This document shows, piece by piece, positions 56,869 through 64,000 of a stretch of DNA of 64,000 bases (positions within the stretch are counted from its first letter, which is position 1; each line of letters starts with the position of its first letter). The position numbers and the translations under genes were made by a program. Under the pieces are notes generated by a model that did not search any database, had not been told where the DNA came from, and worked only from the letters and a program-made list of their open reading frames with translations. This DNA is from Cloacibacillus evryensis DSM 19522 (GTDB taxonomy: Bacteria > Synergistota > Synergistia > Synergistales > Synergistaceae): the NCBI RefSeq assembly GCF_000585335.1, contig NZ_KK073872.1:3339283-3403282 (forward strand). Reading direction: 5' to 3'.

Positions 56869-57060
56869 CATCATCGGAGATGAATAAACGAAGATAGGAT
56901 TTTCGCCGCGGCGCCGCCCTGTCATTAGACAGGCAAACGCGTCAAGAAAGGTCAGGTAAATGGTAAACTGGGATTTACTCGGTTGCAGGAGAAAAGGTAA
57001 ATTGCGGTTTAGCGGGCACTCGCAAAAAACAATTTATCGATATTCAGCGATTGCGGTTTA

Positions 57061-57413
57061 CGCTTTTAAAGGCCCCCTCGCCGAGGGGGCCAGGGAGCCA
57101 AATCAGTGTTTTTCTGATTTGTGCGAATCGGCTGGTAGTTACACCAGGGCTGGCTCGGCGGTGTTTTTCCGCCGAGACTGGAGGAGGCTTGACCTTGGGT
57201 TTTGTTTTGATTTTAGCCTTACCATCTTCCGCATCTTCCGCGGCTGTCGCCGCGGGCTCCGTTCGGCGCGAAAACCGCGCGCCAAACGGAGCAACACTCC
57301 TTCCGTCATGACGCGGAAAAACACCGCGTCATGCCACCTCCCTCGGCGAGGGAGGCTTTAAAGGCATAAATCGCTGTTTATCTTTTCCCTACAATCGCGT
57401 AAATCGGCGTTTA
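57061..57413 (+). repeat. structured dispersed noncoding repeat, copy 1
   Basis: A gene-free unit made of consecutive hairpins. They are 57071-57091 (GGCCCCCTCG arms), 57099-57121 and 57154-57176 (both with loop TGTTTTT), 57238-57255 (CCGCGGC/GCCGCGG), 57256-57292 (GCTCCGTT/AACGGAGC outer stem with GGCGCG/CGCGCC inner stem), 57307-57333 (CATGACGCGG/CCGCGTCATG) and 57337-57355 (CCTCCCTCG/CGAGGGAGG). The unit ends in TAAATCGGCGTTTA. The segment from GACCTTGGGTTTTG (57191) to the end is shared, in inverse orientation, with 62366-62580. Function unknown. Confidence 0.75.
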
Positions 57414-57430
57414 GACGTGCCGGATGCTAA

Positions 57431-57581
57431 ATAACTTACCCTCTGAGTACCGGAGCCGTATTGGTCATACGGCGATTGCAAGGCAAAGTTTCCCGTCATT
57501 AGCGGGGAACTCTTTTCAAATTATCCACATTGCCGCGGCATGCGGGTGCGTTTGCCGCAGGACACTCAGAGGGCAAGTTAT
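57431..57581. repeat. inverted-repeat-bounded noncoding element
   Basis: Eighteen-base arms, ATAACTTACCCTCTGAGT (57431-57448) and ACTCAGAGGGCAAGTTAT (57564-57581), are complementary with one mismatch. Inside is a hairpin GCCGTAT-TGGTC-ATACGGC (57455-57473). The unit is followed by TAAACGCCGATTTA, the inverse of the motif that ends the preceding repeat. It may be a small non-autonomous element or part of the same repeat array. No open frame of note. Confidence 0.55.
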
Positions 57582-57662
57582 GACGCAGACGGCGCGTATA
57601 AACGCCGATTTACCCTCTGTTGACCTGTTGATGCGTCTGTCGAGGCTGTAAAGTTATTTTAC

Positions 57663-57691
57663 TTGACACCAGTCGCTTCTTTTGTTATTAT
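57663..57691 (+). promoter_or_regulatory. promoter of the ylxM-ffh-rpsP operon
   Basis: Consensus -35 TTGACA (57663-57668), exactly 17 bases, and -10 TATTAT (57686-57691). Transcription would start near 57698, about 20 bases before ylxM, so the repeats upstream are outside the transcript. Confidence 0.85.
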
Positions 57692-57720
57692 GCTCGGGTT
57701 GACTGGGGAGCGTGATTGTT

Positions 57721-58056
57721 GTGGCGGAAAAGGATTCTTTGGACCAGCGTATCAGGGACGGGCTTCTGCTCGACAATTACGGCGCGCTGCTCACCGGGAA
57801 GCAGCGGATGGCCTGCGCAATGATACTCCTGCAGGATCTCTCGCTCTCGGAGGCGGCGGAGACGCTCGGCGTTTCGCGGCAGGGCGTGCACGACCTCATC
57901 ACGCGCGCGCGCGAACATATGGAGGGCTATGAAAGTTCTTTCGGCCTGATCGCGCGCCGTCAGCAGACGGACAAAATGGAGCAGATGCTTGAAGAGAACA
58001 GGGAGCGTCTGCCGGAAGATTTTTATACGACATTCAAAAAAATCCTTGAGGCGTAG
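57721..58056 (+). CDS. ylxM: SRP-associated DNA-binding protein YlxM
   Basis: 111 residues of the UPF0122/YlxM family. The helix-turn-helix LSLSEAAETLGVSRQGVHDLITRARE is sigma-70 region 4-like. YlxM proteins are encoded with ffh and are thought to assist the signal recognition particle. The GTG at 57721 is chosen: GGGGAG stands 10 bases upstream, whereas the GTG at 57712 has it only one base away. ffh follows after 8 bases. Confidence 0.88.
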   Translation: MAEKDSLDQRIRDGLLLDNYGALLTGKQRMACAMILLQDLSLSEAAETLGVSRQGVHDLITRAREHMEGYESSFGLIARRQQTDKMEQMLEENRERLPEDFYTTFKKILEA

Positions 58057-58064
58057 GTGACGGC

Positions 58065-59435
58065 ATGTTTGACTCATTGAAGGAACGTTTTGAAAATATA
58101 TTTTCCAGCCTCCGCGGCAAGGGAAAACTTTCGGAAGAGGATATAAATCTCGCTCTGCGCGAAGTGCGCCGTGCCCTGCTTGAGGCCGACGTCAACTATA
58201 AGGTCGTAAAGGACGTCGTCGAGGCGATCCGGGCGCGCGCCACGGGACAGCAGGTCCTCGAGTCGATAACCCCGTCGCAGCTTATTTTCACGATAGTCTA
58301 TGAAGAACTGATAAAGATAATGGGAGAGGCCCCCGCGCCGCTCGTCATCTCGCCGAAGCCGCCGACGGTATACATGATGGTCGGCCTTCAGGGTTCCGGT
58401 AAGACCACCACCACGGTAAAGATCGCGCGCCGGATGTCGAAGGGGCACAAGCCCCTCGTCGTCGCCTGCGACCTGCGCCGGCCGGCGGCCGTAGAGCAGC
58501 TGCGCGTGCTCGCGGAGAAGGCGAACATCCCCTTCTTCGGTCCCGAAGCCGGCGAGACCGACCCGGTGGCGGTCGCGCGCAAGTCGCGCGCATACGCGGA
58601 GTCGCGCCTCTGCGACATGATACTGCTGGACACCGCGGGACGGCTGCAGATGGACGACGAGCTCATGCACGAGCTCGAAGCCATGAAGGCGGCGACCGCT
58701 CCGACGGAAATACTGCTTGTAGTCGATTCGATGACCGGGCAGGAGGCTGTCAACGTCGCGGGAACCTTCCACGAGCGCCTCGGCCTCACCGGCGTCGTGC
58801 TGACGAAGCTCGACGGCGACGCGCGCGGCGGCCCCTCGCTTGCGGTGCGCGCCAGCACGGGCGTGCCGATAAAGCTTGCCGGCTGCGGTGAAAAGACGGA
58901 AGACCTTGAAGTATTTGACGCGCGCCGCATGGCGCAGCGCATCATCGGCATGGGGGATATGGAAGGGCTGCTGGAAAAGGTGCAGTCCGCCACCTCGGAG
59001 TCCGATATAGAGCGGATGACCGAGAGCCTCAAGAAGAACCGCTTCACACTTGAGGACATGCTGATGCAGCTGCAGCAGATAAAGAAGCTCGGCCCCCTGG
59101 AAAAGGTGCTTGAGATGCTCCCGATACCAGGCGCGAGCAAGGCGCTGAAAAACGCCGATCTGGACCCGAAACGCATGAAACAGACCGAGGCCGTCATCCT
59201 CTCGATGACGACAAAGGAACGCCGCAATCCCGAGATAATCAAGGGCAGCCGCCGTAAGCGGATAGCCCAGGGCTCGGGCACATCGGTGCAGATGGTGAAC
59301 CAGGTGCTCGCGCAGTATGAACAGATGAAGGGCATGATGAAGACCTTCGGCAAGATGTCGGGGGGTAAGGGCGGATTCAAGATGCCTCCGGGAATGGGCG
59401 GCATGATGAAGGGCAAAAGAGGTTTTTTCCGCTGA
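58065..59435 (+). CDS. ffh: signal recognition particle GTPase Ffh
   Basis: 456 residues. N-domain helices come first, then the G domain with GLQGSGKT (107-114), the DTAGRLQMDDELM box, and TKLDGDARGG, and finally the methionine-rich M domain that binds signal peptides and SRP RNA. It targets nascent membrane proteins to FtsY at the membrane. It is complete and of normal length, ending in a Gly/Met-rich basic tail. Second gene of the operon. Confidence 0.97.
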   Translation: MFDSLKERFENIFSSLRGKGKLSEEDINLALREVRRALLEADVNYKVVKDVVEAIRARATGQQVLESITPSQLIFTIVYEELIKIMGEAPAPLVISPKPPTVYMMVGLQGSGKTTTTVKIARRMSKGHKPLVVACDLRRPAAVEQLRVLAEKANIPFFGPEAGETDPVAVARKSRAYAESRLCDMILLDTAGRLQMDDELMHELEAMKAATAPTEILLVVDSMTGQEAVNVAGTFHERLGLTGVVLTKLDGDARGGPSLAVRASTGVPIKLAGCGEKTEDLEVFDARRMAQRIIGMGDMEGLLEKVQSATSESDIERMTESLKKNRFTLEDMLMQLQQIKKLGPLEKVLEMLPIPGASKALKNADLDPKRMKQTEAVILSMTTKERRNPEIIKGSRRKRIAQGSGTSVQMVNQVLAQYEQMKGMMKTFGKMSGGKGGFKMPPGMGGMMKGKRGFFR

Positions 59436-59516
59436 ACAAGGATTGACTCGGAGAATAAAATCCCCGTTTTCAATATAAAGCTTTAAGAGAAAATAACACA
59501 GGAGGTGTTAGCGCAA

Positions 59517-59777
59517 ATGTCAGTTCGTATTCGTCTTTCCCGTCACGGGAAAAAGAAGGCTCCCTTCTATCGTCTGGTAGTGGCCGACTCTCATTCACCG
59601 AGAGACGGACGCTTCATCGAGATACTGGGCACATACAACCCGCTCATGGAGCCCGCGGAGATCAAAATAGACGCGGAACGTGCGGCCCACTGGCTGGCCA
59701 ACGGAGCTTCTCCGTCGGACACAGCGAAGGTGCTGCTTAAAAAAGCGGGAATCATCGACGCTCCCGCAGCGGAATAG
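59517..59777 (+). CDS. rpsP: 30S ribosomal protein S16
   Basis: 86 residues beginning [42 protein letters not shown]-like S16 sequence. The ATG at 59517 has GGAGGTG 8 bases upstream. It joins the 30S body early in assembly. Operon member between ffh and khpA. Confidence 0.96.
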   Translation: MSVRIRLSRHGKKKAPFYRLVVADSHSPRDGRFIEILGTYNPLMEPAEIKIDAERAAHWLANGASPSDTAKVLLKKAGIIDAPAAE

Positions 59778-59790
59778 GTGGACGCAGGAT

Positions 59791-60036
59791 ATGGCAGACT
59801 ATGTCGACCTCGTTGACCTGATAGTACGCCGGCTCGTCACCAAGCCAGAGGAGGTCTCCGTCGCGGAGGAACGCTCCGAGGCCGGCGCCATCCTTATCAC
59901 GATAAGGGTGGCATCTGACGACATCGGCCGCGTAATCGGCAAGAAAGGTTCCACGATCAACGCCATCCGCCACGTAGCGAAGGCAGCTTCGATAAAGTCC
60001 GGCGAAAAGGTGGATGTTGATGTCAAAGAAGACTGA
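59791..60036 (+). CDS. khpA: KH-domain RNA-binding protein KhpA
   Basis: 81 residues. The single KH domain shows GRVIGKKGSTINAIR (GxxG loop). KhpA, usually with KhpB, binds RNA and affects cell division and ribosome function. It starts 14 bases after rpsP and its end overlaps rimM. Confidence 0.92.
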   Translation: MADYVDLVDLIVRRLVTKPEEVSVAEERSEAGAILITIRVASDDIGRVIGKKGSTINAIRHVAKAASIKSGEKVDVDVKED

Positions 60037-60565
60037 GGGGACCCCGGAGGATAGATGCGAAATCGGTAAGATCGTGGGAGTCCACGGCGTGCGCGGCGAT
60101 ATGCTGCTGCTGCCGCAGACGGACTTCCCCGAGCGGTTTCTGGGCATGAAAAAACTCGACGTGACAGTCGCGGGAAAGCCCATGCGCACCTTCAAGGTGA
60201 GCAGGATCGAGCCATACGAGGGAAAAAACACCTTCTTTCTTCGCCTTCAGGGCGTAGAGAGCCGCGACGCGGCGGAAGCCATGAAGGGAGCCGTCATCAC
60301 GATCGCCAAGGACGAACGGGTGGATCTTGAAGAGGATGAATACTGGCTGGACGACATCATCGGCCTTGCGGTATTCGACCACGCCACGGGGGAGAGGCTC
60401 GGAGAAATAACGGAAGTTATGTACACGGGCAGCAACGACGTTTACGTCGTCAAGACCTCCGGGGGGACCTCGAAAGCGATACCGGCAGTCGCCGACGTGA
60501 TAAAAAACGTTGATCCGGCAAACGGCACCATGACAGTAAATATTCCGGAGGGTCTGTGGGACTGA
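60020..60565 (+). CDS. rimM: 16S rRNA processing protein RimM
   Basis: 181 residues. The N-terminal RimM domain opens CEIGKIVGVHGVRGDMLLLP and the C-terminal PRC-barrel has DDIIGLAVFDHATGERLGEITEVM. It assists late 30S maturation near the S13/S19 head. The ATG at 60020 (an ATG at 60014 is also in frame) overlaps khpA by 17 bases, a sign of coupling. Confidence 0.93.
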   Translation: MSKKTEGTPEDRCEIGKIVGVHGVRGDMLLLPQTDFPERFLGMKKLDVTVAGKPMRTFKVSRIEPYEGKNTFFLRLQGVESRDAAEAMKGAVITIAKDERVDLEEDEYWLDDIIGLAVFDHATGERLGEITEVMYTGSNDVYVVKTSGGTSKAIPAVADVIKNVDPANGTMTVNIPEGLWD

Positions 60566-60566
60566 T

Positions 60567-61820
60567 ATGAAAATATCGATAGTCACCGCCTTTCCAGAGC
60601 TCATGCGCAGCTACCTTGCCGCCAGCGTCTTAGGACGGGCAGTCGCGGCGGGAAAGCTGGATGCCGGCGTTATCGACATCAGAGACTTTGCGGAGGGCGA
60701 CTACCGGCAGATAGACGACTACTGTTACGGCAGCGGCGGCATGATGCTGATGGCGGAACCGCTTGCGAAGGCTCTGGCCTCCGTTTCGGAGGGCGGGAAG
60801 CCGTACGTCGTCTACCCGAGCCCGCAGGGGACGCACCTTTATCAGGAGCTTGTGGAAGACCTCTCGCGCAAAGAGCATCTGGTGATAATCTGCGGACATT
60901 ACGAGGGCGTGGACGAACGTTTCACGCAGAAATACGTGGACATGGAGATATCGCTCGGCGACTTTGTGCTTACCGGAGGCGAAATGCCCGCGATGGCGAT
61001 AGTCGACGCGGTCTCCCGCCTCATACCGGGAGTGGTCGGCAATAACTCCTCGGTCACCGAGGACTCCTTCTACAGCGGCATGCTCGACACACCGCATTAC
61101 ACGCGCCCGGCCGAATGGCGGGGAGAGCGTGTGCCGGAGGTGCTGACCAACGGCGACGCGAAGGCGATCGACCGGTGGCGCCGCCGCCGTTCCGTGGAGC
61201 GGACGCTTGACCGGCGGCCCGATATCGCGGCGAGGGCGGGGATAATTCCCTGGCTTTCCGGGGGAGCCTACGTGATGGAGGTGCACTATCCGGTGCTCGA
61301 TAAACGCGGAGAAAAATCATCCACCGCGATAACGGGGATGGATCTGCACGATATCGCGCGCGCCTGCCGCACCTACGGAATAAAAAAATACCTGCTGGTG
61401 ACGCCGCTCGCCCAGCAGCGTGAGATGGCAAAGCGGATCGCCGGACACTGGACGTCCGGCTGGGGATCGGAATACAATCCCGACCGCAAGGAGGCCTTCT
61501 CAACGCTGAAAATATTCGCCTCCGTCCAGAAGGCGCTGGCGTGGGTGCTCGAGAAGGAAAAGAGAGAGCCCTTCAAGATAGCCACCACGGCGAAACGTCA
61601 CGCGGGAGCCCGGCACTGGCTCTCCCTTAAGAGGGAGATCCTTAAAAAGGACCACAGCCCGGTCTTCATGTTCGGGACCGGCTGGGGGCTTCACGACGAG
61701 GTAATGGATATCTCCGACGCGGTGATGACGCCGATAACGGGCGGCTGCGACGGCTGGAACCATTTATCCGTGAGAAGCGCCGTCGGCATAACGCTTGACA
61801 GGTTCTTCGGCTGGCGATAG
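60567..61820 (+). CDS. trmD: TrmD tRNA m1G37 methyltransferase fused to a second SPOUT domain
   Basis: 417 residues against about 245 for usual TrmD. Residues 1 to about 230 are TrmD: SYCYGSGGMMLM-type region, GHYEGVDERF and GDFVLTGGEMPAMAIVD of the trefoil knot, then the linker and C-terminal helices. From about 236 a second domain starts at VMEVHYPVLDKRGEKSSTAITGMDLHDIARACRTYGIKKYLLVTP and ends FMFGTGWGLHDEVMDISDAVMTPITGG, resembling the SAM-dependent RNA methyltransferase family PF09936 (TM1570-like). TrmD makes m1G37 in tRNA; the second activity is unknown. No stop or shift separates the two. Confidence 0.9.
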   Translation: MKISIVTAFPELMRSYLAASVLGRAVAAGKLDAGVIDIRDFAEGDYRQIDDYCYGSGGMMLMAEPLAKALASVSEGGKPYVVYPSPQGTHLYQELVEDLSRKEHLVIICGHYEGVDERFTQKYVDMEISLGDFVLTGGEMPAMAIVDAVSRLIPGVVGNNSSVTEDSFYSGMLDTPHYTRPAEWRGERVPEVLTNGDAKAIDRWRRRRSVERTLDRRPDIAARAGIIPWLSGGAYVMEVHYPVLDKRGEKSSTAITGMDLHDIARACRTYGIKKYLLVTPLAQQREMAKRIAGHWTSGWGSEYNPDRKEAFSTLKIFASVQKALAWVLEKEKREPFKIATTAKRHAGARHWLSLKREILKKDHSPVFMFGTGWGLHDEVMDISDAVMTPITGGCDGWNHLSVRSAVGITLDRFFGWR

Positions 61821-61926
61821 GAGCCTTTGGCTCAAAAAGTAAAAAGAGAGGCGCGCGGGAGACCGCCCGTCCTTTCAAAAGATAAAAATCATCAAAAAAG
61901 ATAATTAAAGAAGGAGGGAAAACCTT

Positions 61927-62289
61927 ATGCAGGATCCCAGAATAGCTCTGGTTGAGAAGAAATTCCATAAAGACGCAGATTCGATTCCTGAATTTCGTTC
62001 AGGGGATACGGTCAAGGTCCACGTCAAAGTAAAAGAGGGAAACCGCGAGCGTATCCAGGTATTTGAGGGCGTAGTGATCGGCCGCCAGCACGGCGGTCTT
62101 CGCGAGAACTTCATCGTCCGCAAGATGTCGAACGGCGTCGGCGTGGAAAGAATCTTCCCCGTCCACTGCCCGTCGATCGACAAGATCGAAGTGACGCGCA
62201 AGGGCAAAGTCCGCCGCGCGAAGCTCTACTATCTCCGTAAACTCAGCGGAAAAGCCGCGAGAATCAAAGAGCGCAGAGACTTCAACTAA
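61927..62289 (+). CDS. rplS: 50S ribosomal protein L19
   Basis: 120 residues with [56 protein letters not shown]-like L19 features. A GGAGGG-type site precedes the ATG. It completes the SRP/ribosome-maturation operon and is followed by a 27-bp perfect hairpin. Confidence 0.96.
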   Translation: MQDPRIALVEKKFHKDADSIPEFRSGDTVKVHVKVKEGNRERIQVFEGVVIGRQHGGLRENFIVRKMSNGVGVERIFPVHCPSIDKIEVTRKGKVRRAKLYYLRKLSGKAARIKERRDFN

Positions 62290-62310
62290 GTTTAAACGCA
62301 GCGCCAATAC

Positions 62311-62367
62311 TAAGCGACTCACACAAAACGCGGAGGCTTTGCCTCCGCGTTTTGTGTGAGTCGCTTA
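62311..62367. repeat. 27-bp perfect hairpin after rplS
   Basis: Arms of 27 bp, beginning TAAGCGACTCACACAAAACG and ending in its complement, surround a three-base TTT loop. There is no T run on the coding side, so it is not a classic terminator although it may stop or stabilise the transcript. Its 3' arm merges with the TAAACGCCGATTTA motif of the second structured repeat. Confidence 0.8.
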
Positions 62368-62640
62368 TAAACGCCGATTTACGCGATTGCGGGGAAAGAT
62401 AAACTGGGGTTTATATTTTTAAGCCTCCCTCGCCGAGGGAGGTGGGCCGGCGCGCGATTTTGCGCCGGGTCGGAAGGAGTGTTGCACTGCGCGGCGCATG
62501 TTTTCCGCGCCACACAGTGCCCGCGGCGCAAGCCGCGGGAGAAGATAAGGCCAGAACAAAAACAAAACCCAAGGTCAACTCTCCCTCACCCCGCTTCGCG
62601 GGGAGCTCCCTCGGCTGAACAGAGTCCCGCAAACCGGACA
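62366..62640 (-). repeat. structured dispersed noncoding repeat, copy 2
   Basis: Inverse copy of the repeat at 57191-57413. Read on the minus strand it has GACCTTGGGTTTTG, then hairpins at 62521-62538 (CCGCGGC/GCCGCGG), 62484-62520, 62448-62468 (CCGGCGC/GCGCCGG) and 62425-62443 (CCTCCCTCG/CGAGGGAGG), ending in AAATCGGCGTTTA. The linker GCAACACTCCTTCCG is identical in both copies, whereas stem sequences of the two middle hairpins differ but still pair. The start of the unit (62580-62640) has its own CCCCGC/GCGGGG hairpin. Confidence 0.75.
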
Positions 62641-62675
62641 ACGCTATAAAAGCTCCCAAGGGTATCAAAAATTTA

Positions 62676-63980
62676 TTCAATAAAGAGACTTCGATATTGC
62701 ATCGGAGCCTTTTTCAATTTTATCTGTATCCTGTCGTTATTATAATACCTTATATATTTGTCTATAGCATCTTTGGCCTCCTCGTAGTTCTCCCATTTTT
62801 ACTCGGTTGACGAGTTCTGATTTAATGTGACTAAAGAAGTTTTCTGCACAGGCATTATCCAAACAATTTCCTTTCCTTGACATCGAGACCTTGAGTCCGT
62901 ATCTTTGTGTCAGGTTGAAATATGCATGGCTTGTATATTGAAACCCCTGGTCGCTGTGGAGGATTGGTCCATCAGCGACCACCTTATTATTATTTTCAAA
63001 TGCTTTCTTCAATGTATCGGTTACTAACTTAATATTATTATTACGACTGATTTGATATCCCTGTATGGAATTATCAAAGAGATCTTTTATCATGGAGAGG
63101 AATATATTACCCTTTTTGTTCGTATATATGTAATATCAGTAACCAGTTTCTGGTTTGGTCTGTCGGAACGAAATTCTCTGTTCAGGATATTCTCATAGCT
63201 GTGGATATTTCCTGACATCACTTTAAACTTTTTCTTTTTTCTTATTTCCGCTTGAAGTCCCGCTTTTTTCATAACACGCCTTACCCTCTTATTGTTTACA
63301 TGAATGCCAATGAAGTTGTTGAGCCACAGAGTCATTCGCCTGTACCCATAAGTGTTTTTGTTGATATTCTGTCACGTTCTTATTGCTTCTATGAGAGGAA
63401 CGTCTTTATCTTCCATTCCACGCCGCCTTTAGCCAACTGTAGTATGTCGAACGAGATACGGACAAAAATCTACACATTACACAGACAGAATGTTTTGTTG
63501 AAAATTCAAAAATGATTCTGTATTTAATATTTCTTTCTATCACCACCTTTGCAGCTCTAAGGCTTTTTTAATACATCGACCTGCATTTCCAGCTCTTTAA
63601 TCTTTTCTATGCTATTTGTAACTTCCAATTTCTTATCTGGACAGTCTTGTTTTGAACTAGAAATATCCCCTTGTTCGATAAATTCCTTACACCATCGTCT
63701 TAAAAGAGAGGGACTTGAAATGTTAAAAGATGAGGTAACATCTACCATAGTACGTCCCTCTTCTAAATGAGCCGAAACAGCTTCAAGTTTTACAGCCTTG
63801 CTGTAGGTTCTTTTTCCTTGTATCATCCAGTAAGTCCTTCTGTCCGCTCTTATATAAAGATATCCATGTTTTAACAGAATCATGACTAACACCAAGTTCT
63901 TCAGCAATCCGCCTTCGTGGAATTCCCTGTTTGTGCATCTCAATTGCTTTTATTCTTTCTTCTGTTTTACGTTTACGCAT
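62676..63980 (-). pseudogene. IS3-family (IS150-like) transposase genes, decayed
   Basis: Minus-strand remnants of orfA and orfB. orfA begins MRKRKTEERIKAIEMHKQGIPRRRIAEEL at 63980 and changes frame near 63840 to SKAVKLEAVSAHLEEG and SLLRRWCKEFIEQGD. orfB pieces include MTLWLNNFIGIHVNNKRVRRVM (63335-63090) with the DDE-type TDITYI, and HSDQGFQYTSHAYFNLTQRYGLKVSMSRKGNCLDNACAENFFSHIKSEL (63093-62740), which keeps the catalytic D and E. The C terminus (YYNNDRIQ-KLKKAPMQYR) is in another frame at 62676-62740. Several frameshifts make it inactive. The element may extend past the window end. Confidence 0.8.
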
Positions 63981-64000
63981 AGAAGAGCCCCCTTTATATG

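Noticed and set aside
57061-57413. CRISPR array
   Set aside because: Hairpin units are of different sequence and spacing, with no regular identical repeats or spacers.

Overview
The window looks like a chromosomal segment of a moderately GC-rich anaerobic, amino-acid/organic-acid-using bacterium, most likely a Synergistota member (Cloacibacillus/Synergistes-like). This is inferred from the two fused TRAP-TAXI permeases with TAXI binding proteins, an orphan DctP binding protein, the ylxM-ffh-rpsP-khpA-rimM-trmD-rplS order and a double-length TrmD. No rRNA, tRNA or CRISPR array was seen.

Layout. 1-2.7 kb: McrBC-type restriction pair, with mcrB cut by the window edge. 2.8-11 kb: an EamA transporter, then a minus-strand cluster (amidohydrolase, TAXI binding protein, TRAP permease, LctP-type permease) with a divergent LysR regulator. 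11.3-31.9 kb: an accessory island bounded by two direct, decayed copies of one IS5-like element. Inside the left edge is a frameshifted IS256-family transposase. The cargo is a complete type 1 BREX locus (brxA-brxB-brxC-pglX-pglZ-brxL) that carries two extra genes between pglX and pglZ: a very AT-rich RloC/PrrC-like ATPase with a possible anticodon-nuclease C terminus, and an AlbA/Schlafen-type ATP-binding regulator. The target-recognition part of pglX is also AT-rich, which suggests domain exchange.

31.9-45.5 kb is metabolic: a second amidohydrolase/permease/GntR cluster; a radical SAM gene coupled to a LysR gene; a divergent aconitase-beta-propeller lactonase-RraA aldolase operon; an FecBCD-like ABC importer; and a homoserine-dehydrogenase-like gene. 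45.6-57 kb: a small membrane protein, a DEDD exonuclease, a short UvrA-like ABC protein, an FMN reductase, a second TAXI-TRAP system, an unidentified gene, cysE and an orphan TRAP binding protein.

57-62.3 kb: the SRP/ribosome-maturation operon with a clear TTGACA-N17-TATTAT promoter. It is flanked by two inverted copies of a noncoding repeat whose hairpins keep their pairing although stem sequences differ; this is the most intriguing non-protein signal here. 62.7 kb to the end: a decayed IS3-family element. Several strong palindromes and hairpins (operators, terminators, an attenuator between a binding protein and its permease) are recorded separately.
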